DNA of 64,000 nucleotides from positions 93,378 through 157,377 of the forward strand of contig NZ_BMFD01000009.1 in the NCBI RefSeq assembly GCF_014637795.1, given 5' to 3'. Under the pieces are notes generated by a model that was given only the letters and a program-made list of their open reading frames with translations, was not told where the DNA came from and made no database searches. Both the position numbers and the translations under genes were made by a program. This DNA is from Belliella aquatica. Its GTDB lineage: Bacteria; Bacteroidota; Bacteroidia; Cytophagales; Cyclobacteriaceae. Positions 10,415 to 20,400 of the stretch are shown in pieces (the first letter of the stretch is position 1; every line of letters begins with the position of its first letter).

Positions 10415-10428
10415 ACCATTAAAAAAAT

Positions 10429-10451
10429 AGCCTCTCAAATTTTGAGGGGCT
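10429..10451. terminator. hairpin terminator after the aldo/keto reductase gene
   Basis: AGCCTCTCAAA pairs with TTTGAGGGGCT with one G-U pair. On the minus strand the stem is followed by a run of seven T, on the plus strand only by an A/T-rich tract, so it could stop transcription from both sides. Confidence 0.6.
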
Positions 10452-10486
10452 AATTATTTAAAGTCATCCTTCCGATTATCTAATAT

Positions 10487-10543
10487 GATTATCCGCAATG
10501 ACACCAGTATGTGAATATTTCACTTATAATTATGCGAATAATC
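10487..10543 (+). repeat. 57-bp dispersed inverted-repeat element, copy A
   Basis: The ends GATTATCCGCA and TGCGAATAATC are inverted repeats enclosing about 35 bases. The whole 57 bp aligns without gaps to copies at 25254-25310 (opposite strand) and 53773-53829, with the first 23 positions (starting GATTATYCGCAATGA) and the last 12 best conserved. This copy lies between two convergent genes. Confidence 0.8.
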
Positions 10544-10603
10544 GCTTACAGTCAATAGTCAACTGACCACAGCTGATTGAAATGAACTTCATACAATATA
10601 ATA

Positions 10604-10632
10604 AATGGCTACTGGTGCAAAAGCGGATATAC
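10604..10632 (+). repeat. distal block of the dispersed repeat, copy A
   Basis: A block running from ATGGCTACTG to AGCGGATATAC, about 60 bases downstream of the copy A hairpin. The same block, in the same relative orientation and distance class, follows copy B (25146-25173 on the opposite strand), so the element as a whole spans about 146 bp here. Confidence 0.65.
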
Positions 10633-10635
10633 ATA

Positions 10636-11427
10636 TTATCTAATTAGGCTTTGGAGGGTTGCAAGATAGACCCACTTTTGATCTCTTGATTTTAAGCCTT
10701 TTTCTACTGCTGTTCTTTGTTCGACTGTAGATTCCATTTCATCATATTCTAAGGCATTGAAAAACTGCACATAATCTGCATACATATTCATCGTCAGATG
10801 GGTAGATTTGGCTTCGCTGCCAAATGGTAATGCTGTTCTTAACAAAGTCCAACTTCCCATCAATCCTTTTTCGATTCTATTTTGATGAATAGGCATAAAA
10901 ACTTCTTTTTCAGCATTTTCATAGTCTAGAAATTTTCCTTCAACTGCCTTCATCAAGTCGAATGAAGCCAACACACCTTTCTTCATTTTAAAATTATCTT
11001 TTGTACTAGAAACTTGCTGCATGTAAGACCTCTGTGCTAGGTCGTGTGTTGATGAAGCTGCTTCAAGTTTGTCACTTACTTGCTTTTCAGTCAAATGTGG
11101 ATTTGCAATCATATAATATTTGATGATATCTTCATTTGTCAATCCTTTCATCATCGTCACAGGATCCTTGAAATATGTAATGGTGATGTATTGAAACTCT
11201 CCTTCGTCGGCACCAGATTGCAAAGACCAAAAATCCCAGCCTAGAATTTTGTTATCGTTGACTGCTGATTGATATACTTTTTCCATAAAGTCTTTATGCT
11301 CAATGAAGTCATACATTTGAGAAGTTTCAACCTTGATAAATTCAAATACCAAATATTTTGTCTCCTGAGCATATACTCTCCCGATTAGGATTATTCCTAC
11401 AATCAATGATAAAACTGACTTTTTCAT
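10636..11427 (-). CDS. secreted protein of unknown function
   Basis: A 263-residue protein with a clear signal peptide (MKKSVLSLIVGIILIGRVYA, cleavage before QET). The mature part seems to contain two similar halves of alpha/beta type: YLVFEFIKVETSQMYDFIEH near residue 25 and LASFDLMKAVEGKFLDYENA near 150, each followed by a line such as GLMGSWTLL or ILGWDFWSL, which resembles a tandem dimeric ferredoxin-like (NIPSNAP/Dabb-like) arrangement. That reading is an inference; no named family was recognised with confidence. It stands alone on the minus strand between the repeat element and the aminotransferase gene. Confidence 0.8.
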   Translation of the reverse strand: MKKSVLSLIVGIILIGRVYAQETKYLVFEFIKVETSQMYDFIEHKDFMEKVYQSAVNDNKILGWDFWSLQSGADEGEFQYITITYFKDPVTMMKGLTNEDIIKYYMIANPHLTEKQVSDKLEAASSTHDLAQRSYMQQVSSTKDNFKMKKGVLASFDLMKAVEGKFLDYENAEKEVFMPIHQNRIEKGLMGSWTLLRTALPFGSEAKSTHLTMNMYADYVQFFNALEYDEMESTVEQRTAVEKGLKSRDQKWVYLATLQSLIR

Positions 11428-11649
11428 AATATTTATTATTTAGGGTTATTATCAATATATCTGAATATCATAAAATTTAAGAATATAATTTTGATAAAAA
11501 TAATTTTATCAGTCTTTTTTTAATGTACAATACTATTTATTCAAAACTTATGAAAATCAAAAAATTAATGTTTTAGAAAAATCCTTCAAAAAATTCATAG
11601 GAATAAAATTTTGATATCCTTAACTTTTAAAAAATATTTCTAAAACAAT

Positions 11650-12774
11650 ATGAAACTATCCCGAAGACAATGGCTTAAAAATGCAAGTTTGACAAGTGGA
11701 TTGGCACTATTGGGTGGGTCTGGAGCCATAGCTGCCTTAACTTCTTATGAAGAGGAGCATTTTAATCCCCGTCCACTCGCCGATCTCATTCGTCTTGGTA
11801 GCAATGAAAATCCATACGGACCTTCTCTAAAAATGAGAAAAGCGATGGAAAATAGTTTTGACCTCTCTTGTAGATATCCATGGGCCTACAATTCAAGCCT
11901 TCAGGAATTAATAGCCAAAAAAGAAGGGGTTCCAACTGACCATATTGTTCTGACAGCTGGGTCAACAGAGGGTTTGAAAATTGCGGGAATTACTTACGCT
12001 AGTAATGGCGGAGAAATCATTTCAGGCTTACCCACCTTTTTATCCATGATGACTTACTCTGAAGTTTTTGGTGCCAAGATAAATTGGGTTCCTCTTGACA
12101 CAGAGATGAACTTTGACCTGCCAGAAATAGAAAAAAGAATCAACTCAAACACCAAGTTAGTCTTCCTATGCAATCCAAATAACCCAACAGGAAAGCTCCT
12201 GCCCGCAAAAGAAGTTATGGATTTTTGTGAATCTGTTAGCAATAAAACAATCGTGTTTAGCGATGAAGCTTACTATGATTATATAGAAGAACCTAATTAC
12301 CCTTCGATGGTAGAATTAGTAAAAAAAGGGAAAAACGTTATTGTGTCCAAAACGCTTTCAAAAGTCTATGGGCTCGCAGGAATAAGAATTGGGTATTTGA
12401 TTGCAAAGCCTGAAATTGCTGAAAAGCTTTCAGAAAGAATTGTAGCAAATACCAATATGATGGCAATAGAAGCTGGAAAAGCGGCGTTGCTAGATGAGGA
12501 ATTCTATAATTTTAGCTTAAAGAAAAATCTCGAAGCTAGAAAATCCATTGAAATCACTTTAGACAACCTAGGCCTTTCTTACCTTCCTTCACAAGCAAAT
12601 TTTGTGTTTTTTGATGCAAAGCGAAATGTGATCGAATTGGGAGAACAAATGCTAAAAAAAGGCATAATAGTAGGTCGTCCTTTTCCTCCATACACAGATT
12701 GGTGTCGAATTAGCACCGGAACACTTGAAGAAGTTGCATTTTTCAACAAGGCAATCACAGAACTTTATACTTAA
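11650..12774 (+). CDS. Tat-targeted HisC-like PLP aminotransferase
   Basis: A 374-residue fold-type I aminotransferase resembling histidinol-phosphate aminotransferase. After an N-terminal twin-arginine signal (SRRQWLKNAS at residues 4-13 followed by a hydrophobic TSGLALLGGSGAIAAL stretch) come LIRLGSNENPYGPS, the TAGSTEG loop, FLCNPNNPTGKLLPA, SDEAYYDY and the PLP lysine in SKTLSKVYGLAGIRIGY (Lys238). The terminal part has ISTGTLEE. It is not inside a his operon, and cytosolic HisC lacks such a leader, so it is probably an exported enzyme acting on another substrate. The next gene starts four bases after the stop, suggesting one transcript. Confidence 0.9.
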   Translation: MKLSRRQWLKNASLTSGLALLGGSGAIAALTSYEEEHFNPRPLADLIRLGSNENPYGPSLKMRKAMENSFDLSCRYPWAYNSSLQELIAKKEGVPTDHIVLTAGSTEGLKIAGITYASNGGEIISGLPTFLSMMTYSEVFGAKINWVPLDTEMNFDLPEIEKRINSNTKLVFLCNPNNPTGKLLPAKEVMDFCESVSNKTIVFSDEAYYDYIEEPNYPSMVELVKKGKNVIVSKTLSKVYGLAGIRIGYLIAKPEIAEKLSERIVANTNMMAIEAGKAALLDEEFYNFSLKKNLEARKSIEITLDNLGLSYLPSQANFVFFDAKRNVIELGEQMLKKGIIVGRPFPPYTDWCRISTGTLEEVAFFNKAITELYT

Positions 12775-12778
12775 TATT

Positions 12779-13342
12779 ATGCAAATCGATTTTAATCTGA
12801 TTTTACAGAACAAGACAATTATTCTCCGCCCAATTAAAGATTCGGATTTAGAAAATTTGCACCAATTGACAGCAGATTCCAACGCTTGGAAATTCTATAC
12901 ACATGACTTATCTGATTTTGAAGAATTTAAGGATTGGGTAAAACCTGCTTTGAAGAAAGATAGATTTCAATTTGTCATTCTGCTCAAAGAAAATAACGAA
13001 ATCGTGGGATCTTCTGCCTTCGGTAATTTTTCGGTAAGGGACAGAAGAATTGAAATTGGATGGACTTGGTTTGCTAAAAAACATCAAGGGACAGGAATAA
13101 ATAGTCAAGTAAAGCAGCTGATGTTGGAATATGCTTTTGAGAAACTTTACATAGAAAGAGTTGAGTTCAAAACTGATGTTCTGAATGCTCAAGCTAGAGC
13201 CTCGCTTAAGAATATTGGCGCTATAGAAGAAGGTGTATTGAGAAGTCACACCTTGATGGCAAAAAGTAGAAGAAGAGACACCATCTATTATAGTATATTA
13301 AAATCAGAGTGGAATCATATCAAAAGAGAAAACGAGTGGTAA
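12779..13342 (+). CDS. GNAT-family N-acetyltransferase (RimJ/RimL-like)
   Basis: A 187-residue acetyltransferase of the Acetyltransf_3 type, which transfers an acetyl group from acetyl-CoA to an amino group of a protein or small molecule. The start at 12779 (MQIDFNLILQ) is four bases after the aminotransferase stop; the reading frame is open further upstream, but that part overlaps the aminotransferase. Family features are NKTIILRPIKDSDLENL at the N-terminus, EIVGSSAFGN, RRIEIGWTWFAKKHQGTGIN with the acetyl-CoA-binding loop, and RVEFKTDVLNAQARASLKNIG. The substrate is not predictable. Confidence 0.92.
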   Translation: MQIDFNLILQNKTIILRPIKDSDLENLHQLTADSNAWKFYTHDLSDFEEFKDWVKPALKKDRFQFVILLKENNEIVGSSAFGNFSVRDRRIEIGWTWFAKKHQGTGINSQVKQLMLEYAFEKLYIERVEFKTDVLNAQARASLKNIGAIEEGVLRSHTLMAKSRRRDTIYYSILKSEWNHIKRENEW

Positions 13343-13354
13343 AACAAATCCAAA

Positions 13355-13771
13355 ATGATAGATCATATTCTTAAAATTGAAAAAATAGGGAAAAAGTTAC
13401 TTCGGTTTGGGATGGTTGCATACCTCCTATTTATTGGAACACTCAATTTTAATAATACCCTAATTTCAAATAATGACTGGATTCAAAGCACAATATTATT
13501 CACTATTGTGCTTGTTACGGCAGTTTTGCTATTGATGCATTTCAAAAAACCAAAACTAGGTGCTATTGGGGGATTTCTTGCTGCATTACTTTTCTTAATC
13601 ACCGTAATTTATCTCTCCTATCTTGAAATCAGCTCAGGAATACCTATTTCCTTGGTCTTCCTTCATGTCATCAAGGATATCATGCTCACTTTTGCTGCAA
13701 TTATCTTAGCTGGTGAATCTCTCAAAGAAATGATTCGAGAAAAAATAACAAAGCCATTCCCAGTGAGATAG
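13355..13771 (+). CDS. small membrane protein of unknown function
   Basis: A 138-residue protein with four predicted membrane segments (around residues 18-32, 45-62, 70-88 and 98-118) and short polar ends. It resembles small DoxX/DUF417-like membrane proteins in size and layout, but no diagnostic motif was seen. It follows the acetyltransferase by 12 bases and is likely the last gene of that transcript; its stop codon lies inside the terminator hairpin. Confidence 0.75.
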   Translation: MIDHILKIEKIGKKLLRFGMVAYLLFIGTLNFNNTLISNNDWIQSTILFTIVLVTAVLLLMHFKKPKLGAIGGFLAALLFLITVIYLSYLEISSGIPISLVFLHVIKDIMLTFAAIILAGESLKEMIREKITKPFPVR

Positions 13772-13788
13772 GAATGGCTTTGTTTTCA
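13749..13788. terminator. bidirectional terminator between convergent genes
   Basis: A perfect 12-bp stem, CAAAGCCATTCC with GGAATGGCTTTG, around a 10-base loop that contains most of the stop codon of the small membrane protein. T-rich sequence follows on the plus strand and a T-rich tract lies on the minus strand side as well, so it can end both converging transcripts. Confidence 0.8.
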
Positions 13789-13799
13789 TTGGAATCAAA

Positions 13800-16583
13800 T
13801 TAATCTTGCGCTTGTGGTCTTGCTCCGGCAAAGCTTCTTAAATTATATGTTAAGCTTAACATAAAGAATTGCGTCAATACTTGTGTTCTTTCATCTTGAA
13901 TGAAGACATCCGTCACGTTTCTCGATATACTCGTGTTTTGATTGAGTAAATCAAAGATGGAGAGTTTCACTTCTAGCTTTTCGTTCGATCCAAATCTATA
14001 GCCTAAATCTGCATTTACCAACCAAATAGACCGATCAAACGCTTCGCCTAAGCCACTGTAGATCTGATTATTGATATTGGTGCTAATAAATAGTCCTCCT
14101 AGAAATTGCCAATAGAAATCAATTCTCGTGTTTTGAGTGTAGAAATTGTTGTTCAAAGATTCTTGAAGACTACTTCTGACCATTGTATAATTTCCTTCTG
14201 TATTGAAATTAAAATCTACACGTTCACTGATATTACTACTCAAGCCTATTCCTTGACCAAAAGATGTGTTTTTATTGACATTGAGTCTTTCGTTAATTAT
14301 ACCGGGTCTATTGGAATAATTTGCTCTAGTACTTAGATTGATGTTACTTTTAATTAAAGATACTGGAAAGCCAAATGATAAATAAGATCTTGCATCCCAG
14401 AAACCGTCAAGGTTGATCGGTCTATTGAACTGCCCTCCCTGTCTTAGTAATACATCGCCATCAATCAATGTATCCCTAGCAGCGATGAATGTCGAGTTAC
14501 CTAAGTAGTTATTTCTTTTTGATCCAGATACGAACATAAAGAAAGATCTAGAAGATTCTGTATCCACTCTTCTAATTCTAGCAAATAATCTTTGTTCATA
14601 TTCTTGAACAAGATCTGGATTTCCTGCAAAAATCTGAATTGGATTTCTATTGTCAATCAAAGACTGTAATTGTCTAATTGACGGAGCATCAGTACTCGCT
14701 CTATAATCTAACCTGATATTTGTTTGCTCTGAAATGTTGTAATTTATGACAGCTCTCGGAATTAAGTTTTGGAAGGTTCTTTGTGTATTTTCAAACCCAG
14801 GAAATAATCGATCACTATTCAACTTTGATACTTCATAATCCAATGAAGTGAAAATCCTCCACTTTTCATTGTTAAATCGATATCCAATTCCACTTTGCTG
14901 TTGTAGATACCTGTTTTCAAATTGATTTGAAAGTGCACTGTCTAGTTCAAAGAATGTAGATTCTGCTTGTCTTTGTAAAACATCCTGATCCGTTTTCCCG
15001 ATATCATTTCCAATTCTGTATTGTAATCTCAACTGAGAACTCTTGCTCAAAGGCTCACTATAATCTAGACTAACTCTATAATTTAAACTATTAGAATTAC
15101 TGATTGAATTTTGAATTAAGCTATCTACTTGCGAAGTGCCAAAATCTGTATTCACTGAGGTCAAACGAGAATTTCGTTCTGACTCGTTCATTCTTGAAGT
15201 AACGTTTGTAGATAAAACTCTTCCTTCCTTGGCGAATTTATAGCGGTAGGTAAAGTCGTTGTCAAAACTCATCCATTTATTATCTCCGAGTGTGACGTTA
15301 TTGATCTGATTGATAGGATTCTCCGTATCAAATAAATTTTGAGCAGTAGTTTCACTTCTAGACTGACTCACAGCATAACTCAGTCTCGGCCTCCAAATAA
15401 TGGCTGATCGCTCAGATATATCATAATCCAGCCTAAATTCCAGACGATGTCTTTGAGATTCGTTGGTATTTCTCGTGTCTTGGTTGTAAAGCTGTAAACT
15501 GTCACTAGGTAATATGTAAGTTCTCGAAGAGGTTCTACTCAAGACATTGCTATTGTCATTAAAAAAGTATGAACCTGTGAATTTGGCTTTTCCATCATCA
15601 AATTTATCTGAGAAATTGACACCTACAGCATTGGTAACTGTAATTCCATCACGCTCACGAGTTTGAAGCGCATTTCCACCACCTCGTCCACCACGACCGC
15701 CACCACCTGCTTGACCTCCGTTTTCACCCAAAGCACCAGACAAGTCGTCAGAGGAGAAGTTTTGTTGATTTATATTATTAGTCAAGCCAAGGACTGTAGT
15801 TCTTCGCGTACCATTGAAGAAGTTCAACGAGCCAGTTGCTATGTAATTGTTATCCGTTCCATATCCTCCTGAAAGCCTACCAAACAAACCTGATTTCACT
15901 TCTTTCTTAGTGATAATGTTGATAGTTTTGGTGGTATTACCATCGTCAAATCCAGTAAGGACTGCTTGATCACTTCTTTGATCCAAAAACTCAATTTTAT
16001 CTATAATTTCAACAGGAATATTAGCCATCGCAACGGCTGGATTTTCTCCGAAAAATGGTTCCCCATCGACTAGAACCCGACCGACAATTTCACCTTGAAC
16101 TTCAATCGTTCCATTTCTAATCAGCACTCCAGGCATTTTGCCGATCAATTCATCGGCATTTGCTTGAGGTCTTGTTTTGAACGCATTGGCATTGAAAGCA
16201 ACGGTATCACCTCTAACCTCTCCCGTAAGCACTTGTGCTTTGATTTCAAAAGTTTCGAGAAGCTCACCATCCTCAGAAATCTCAATATCTCCGATATCTA
16301 CTCCATCAAAATTCTCTATTGTTTTGGTGAATTTTGAATATCCCACGAAAGACACTTCTACATTGTAAGTATTGATTGTCGGTCTTTGAAATGAAAATTT
16401 ACCAGCACCATCCGTAAAGGTGGAAGAAATGGTTTCCCCAAATTCCGATTTGACAAAGACATAAGCGCCTGGTAGCGTCTCTTTAGTTACTTTATCTACT
16501 ACTCTTCCAGAAATTGTAGATTGACCAAAAGTGAGATTGACACTGAAAAAGAAGGTGAAAAGAATTATACTTACTCGAATCAT
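13800..16583 (-). CDS. TonB-receptor-like outer-membrane beta-barrel protein with carboxypeptidase-like N-terminal domain
   Basis: A protein of 927 residues from the ATG at 16583; the frame is open 33 codons further, but only MIRVSIILFTFFFSVNLTFG forms a signal peptide. A carboxypeptidase-regulatory-like domain follows (about 20-105, ISGRVVDKVTKETLPGAYV), then a plug-like domain (about 115-235, with ANADELIGKMPGVLIRNGT and VLVDGEPFFGENPAVAM) and a beta barrel of the OMP_b-brl_2 type. It differs from SusC by its short plug. A glycine-rich loop (GGQAGGGGRGGRGGG) sits near residue 290. No SusD partner is adjacent, so it may move peptides, metals or other small compounds; substrate unknown. A good promoter lies at 16647-16678. 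Confidence 0.92.
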   Translation of the reverse strand: MIRVSIILFTFFFSVNLTFGQSTISGRVVDKVTKETLPGAYVFVKSEFGETISSTFTDGAGKFSFQRPTINTYNVEVSFVGYSKFTKTIENFDGVDIGDIEISEDGELLETFEIKAQVLTGEVRGDTVAFNANAFKTRPQANADELIGKMPGVLIRNGTIEVQGEIVGRVLVDGEPFFGENPAVAMANIPVEIIDKIEFLDQRSDQAVLTGFDDGNTTKTINIITKKEVKSGLFGRLSGGYGTDNNYIATGSLNFFNGTRRTTVLGLTNNINQQNFSSDDLSGALGENGGQAGGGGRGGRGGGNALQTRERDGITVTNAVGVNFSDKFDDGKAKFTGSYFFNDNSNVLSRTSSRTYILPSDSLQLYNQDTRNTNESQRHRLEFRLDYDISERSAIIWRPRLSYAVSQSRSETTAQNLFDTENPINQINNVTLGDNKWMSFDNDFTYRYKFAKEGRVLSTNVTSRMNESERNSRLTSVNTDFGTSQVDSLIQNSISNSNSLNYRVSLDYSEPLSKSSQLRLQYRIGNDIGKTDQDVLQRQAESTFFELDSALSNQFENRYLQQQSGIGYRFNNEKWRIFTSLDYEVSKLNSDRLFPGFENTQRTFQNLIPRAVINYNISEQTNIRLDYRASTDAPSIRQLQSLIDNRNPIQIFAGNPDLVQEYEQRLFARIRRVDTESSRSFFMFVSGSKRNNYLGNSTFIAARDTLIDGDVLLRQGGQFNRPINLDGFWDARSYLSFGFPVSLIKSNINLSTRANYSNRPGIINERLNVNKNTSFGQGIGLSSNISERVDFNFNTEGNYTMVRSSLQESLNNNFYTQNTRIDFYWQFLGGLFISTNINNQIYSGLGEAFDRSIWLVNADLGYRFGSNEKLEVKLSIFDLLNQNTSISRNVTDVFIQDERTQVLTQFFMLSLTYNLRSFAGARPQAQD

Positions 16584-16646
16584 TATTTTGATTATATTAG
16601 GTTTGAATCTTTTAAAAGAAATAATATTTCTCTTAAAACAGATATA

Positions 16647-16678
16647 CAAATTTAGGTTTGCTTTTAAGAGTAGGCAAA
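16647..16678 (-). promoter_or_regulatory. Bacteroidota-type promoter for the outer-membrane protein gene
   Basis: Read on the minus strand, TTTG (16678-16675) is followed after 20 bases by TAAATTTG (16654-16647), an exact match to the Bacteroidota -33/-7 pattern (TTG, then TAnnTTTG). It would give a leader of roughly 55-60 bases before the ATG at 16583 and excludes the upstream extension of the reading frame, which would overlap the promoter. Confidence 0.6.
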
Positions 16679-16878
16679 CCACTAGTCAAATACCAATATT
16701 TGAAATGAATTGTTTATTTTACTGGTCTTTAAAACAAGATAAAAGGTCAAATAATGTCGCTAACAAACACTATTAATTAAATATCACGACCAATAATCGT
16801 GTTAAATCAATAGGTTTAATTCATAAATTTACCGATTGTAATAAATGCACATTTTAACCCTATAAAATCACAAAAACT

Positions 16879-17349
16879 ATGAAAAAAACATTGAATTTAT
16901 GTCTCACACTTTCTTGCATCTTTCTCATTCTTAGTTGTCAAAAATCAAATCAATCGGATGAAATTATTGTTGATGATGCCATCTTTGAAGCTGATGAATT
17001 TTCTGAGGAATTTAAGAATGAGCATACAGCAATTAATTCGTTAGACTACATGGGGATTTATTCAGGAGTACTTCCTTGTGCTGACTGCGAAGGAATTCAA
17101 ACCTCTATAGAATTAGGAAGTGGAAATTCTTACGTTAAAAAAGTAATTTATTTGGGTAAAGATGACCAACAGGTCGTAGAGACAGGCGGTACATTCACTT
17201 GGAACGATGCTGGGAATACCATTACCTTAAATGAAGAAACTGCCCCAAATCAATATTTTGTTGGTGAAAATGTACTCTTTCACTTAGATATCGATGGGAA
17301 TAGAATATCAGGAGATTTGGCATCAAAATATGAGCTTAGAAAAGAATAA
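16879..17349 (+). CDS. NlpE-like lipoprotein
   Basis: A 156-residue lipoprotein: signal peptide ending in the lipobox LILSC (Cys at about residue 20), then an NlpE N-terminal-type domain. The hallmark is YSGVLPCADCEGIQT with its CxxC pair, followed by an eight-stranded barrel pattern (VVETGGTFTWNDAGNTITL). In E. coli NlpE is an outer-membrane sensor of surface contact and copper/lipoprotein stress; Bacteroidota relatives are short and carry only this N-terminal domain. It is a single gene ended by a terminator. Confidence 0.88.
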   Translation: MKKTLNLCLTLSCIFLILSCQKSNQSDEIIVDDAIFEADEFSEEFKNEHTAINSLDYMGIYSGVLPCADCEGIQTSIELGSGNSYVKKVIYLGKDDQQVVETGGTFTWNDAGNTITLNEETAPNQYFVGENVLFHLDIDGNRISGDLASKYELRKE

Positions 17350-17397
17350 AAGAAAGATTCTTTGTTAGTTTCATATTCAATATCTCTTCGAGTAAAA

Positions 17398-17428
17398 AGA
17401 CCCGATCTTGCGACCGGGTCTCTTTTTG
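17398..17428 (+). terminator. Rho-independent terminator after the NlpE-like gene
   Basis: AGACCCG pairs with CGGGTCT across a ten-base loop and is followed by CTTTTT on the plus strand. It also lies before the convergent tricorn-like gene, whose stop is at 17477. Confidence 0.8.
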
Positions 17429-17476
17429 GTTTGAATTCCTTCACTTAGATGAAGGATTTTTTATAAAGAACATCAC

Positions 17477-20400
17477 CTATTTTACATCCTTCAGTAATTC
17501 CTCAACGGCTTTTTCCAACTGCTGATCTACGCCTTTGTCAATTTTACCTGGCATATTTTTCACTTGAAACTGAGGTGCTGTTTCATTGTTTTCCATCCAC
17601 TCTCCTGCTTTATTTTTAGCAGAGACTGGCACTACACCCCATCTGGTTCCGTCAGGTAAAGATTCCCATCCTGCAAAGGAACATGTTCCTGGAGTAGGCA
17701 TTCCTACTGTTTTTCCAATATTCAAGTCAGTATAACCACAAGCGAAACAATGTCCATCAGAGTAATTTGCTTCATTGAACATCGCCAAAGTTGGCTTAGT
17801 CCATCTGAAAGTTGGTTCATAACCCAAATCTCTATCTTCAGTAGCGTAGGTGATGAATTTTTCACCTGTAAAGAACATTGCCAAATCTGCAACCAAATCT
17901 CCTCCACCATTGAAGCGGGTATCTACAATCACACCTTCTTTGTCATGGAATTTACCCATCATTTCTTCGTAGGTATTTCTGTAAGGTCCATCAGACATGC
18001 CTGGAATATGGACATAGCCTAATTTTCCATCAGATAATTTCTCAACTTCTTCTTGATTCTTTTTTACCCAACGGGTGTAAAGCAATCTGTTCTCTTCGCC
18101 AATAGAAATTGGTTTCACAGTGATCTGTTGACGGCTTCCATTACTTGGGTCTACTACTTCTAGAAGTGTAAACTTATCTGCTTTTCTATTGAAATACTGT
18201 GCGACATCTCGATCAGAGGCGATCAATTCTCCATCCACTTTTTCGATGATCATTCCAGCTTTCACATTGATGCTAGATTTATCTAAAGGTGAACCTTTGA
18301 TGATTTCACTGATCTTAATTCCAGGACCTTTATGTGTATAATCCATAAATATCCCTAAAGATGCTGTTGCGTCAGCCTGAGGAATACTTCTGTTGTATCT
18401 CGCTCCAGCATGAGAGACATTCAATTCACCTATCAGTTCTGAAAGCATTTCTGCAAACTCATAGCCATTACCAATATGTGGCAAATGTTTTTCGTAGGAT
18501 GTAGCCAAAGCTTCCCAATCTACCCCATGCATATCAGGAGTGTAGAATGCACCTTGTGTTCTGATTTTGATATGTTCAAAAAGATGCGCTCTTTCCGCTT
18601 CAGTATCCATACTCATTTCACCAGAAATCTTAATAGCTTCGCGCTTTGTTCCAATGTTTGTAATTTTGGCAATGCTACCACCACTCAAGAGATAAAGATT
18701 TTTCATTTCCTTATCCCATTCCAAACTTCCACTTCCAGCATCAAGCTTCAATTCCATTTTGGTTTCCTTGGTTCTCAGATCAGTGCTCCAAAGGTTCATT
18801 CCCTTTTCGAATCTGGCTAGATAATAAAGTTTCTCCCCTTCCTTATCCAAGACTGCATCACCTAAAGAAGAAGAATGAATTGTTAATCTAGCTTTGCGCT
18901 CTTTCAAGTCTTCCCAATCGAACTTAAGCTCCTCGACTTTTTTATCATCTTTCTTCTCGTCTTTCTTTTCATCCTTTTTCTCTTCTCCACCTTTGTTAGC
19001 TTTCTCTACTTCTTTCATCAAGTCGTAGTCATCTTTGCTTAAGTTGAATTTTTCAAAGGCATCTTTGGTAAAGAAAAGCGTGTAAACATCATTTTGCGCT
19101 CCACCACTTGTGGCAAAACCCTTCAAGCCATCTCTATTCGAGAACCAAAGCATTTGTTTGCCTCCATTGACCCATTTGGCACTTCTGTCTCCATAACCAC
19201 TTTGAGTAAGATTTTCCATAGGTTTTTTGCCAGTTGCATCAAGCAATACAATCTCACCATTGGCCATCGTAGGTCTGTAAGATGCCAAAAGCCACTTGCT
19301 ATCAGGACTCCAATTGAAATATTGATCTCCATCACGCATGTGCATCAAATGCTCAGGCCCCATCAATGTTACCGAAGTTTTAGATGCTAAATCCATCACG
19401 ATCAACTTTCTCCTTGCCTCGATATAGGCTAATTTCTTTCCATCAGGAGAAATGATCGGTTGGTAATTGTCAAATTCATTAGAAACCAAAGGCTCTTCCT
19501 GAATCAATGTACTCGCATAGAAAAATGGCTCTTCTTTATCTCTTATCTTTTTTGCTTGATAGATTCTCCACTTCCCATCTCTTTCACTCGCATAGACAAT
19601 CGACTTCCCATCGGGAGCAAACTGTACAAATTGCTCTTGTTCTGGTGTATTGGTAATTCTTTTTGTTAAGGAGCCATCCACAGATGTCACAAACACTTCC
19701 CCTCTTGCTATAAATGCAATTTCTTTCCCATCAGGTGAAATCGACATTTCTCTTACTCCTCCATTAATGGAAATATAACTATCGGTGTTACTTATTGGCT
19801 GAGTCTTGATAGACACTTGAACTTTTTTCGGGCTTTCTCCTTCTTTCAATGTATAAAGCTCTCCATCATAAGAAAATGACATGGTTCCATTTTCAGCGAT
19901 GGATAAAAATCTCACCGGGAAATCTTTCAACTCCGTTAAGGCTTTCTTTTGAGATGGGTTTTCCAAATTCATTTTGAAAACATTGAAACTTCCATTCTCT
20001 TCAGATAGGTAATAAATATCCTTTTCCCCTGGTGCGAAAACTGGATTTCTATCTTCACCACCGAAGCTTGTCAGCATCTTATGACTTTTACTAGCTACAT
20101 CGTACACCCAGATGTCTCTGGTGATCGCAGATTGATGTCTTTTTCTCCACTCGTTTTCTCCACCCTTCTTGTCATGATAGATCATCTTTTTTCCATCAGC
20201 ACTAACTTTCACATATTCAGCTGGCAATGTCCAAACTTGATCTATTCTACCACCTTTCACCGGCACTTGATACAATTCTGGCTGAGAACCTGTTGGGTAC
20301 TGTCTATGCTCTGCCAAATCCTGACGAACACCACCAAAAATTACCGTTTGACCATCCGCTGAGAAAGTGTAGGGCATTTCATCGCTAGAATGATAAGTCA

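Noticed and set aside
15663..15872. Open frame on the plus strand opposite the glycine-rich loop of the outer-membrane protein
   Set aside because: A Thr/Ser-rich shadow of the opposite gene, without start context or recognisable features.
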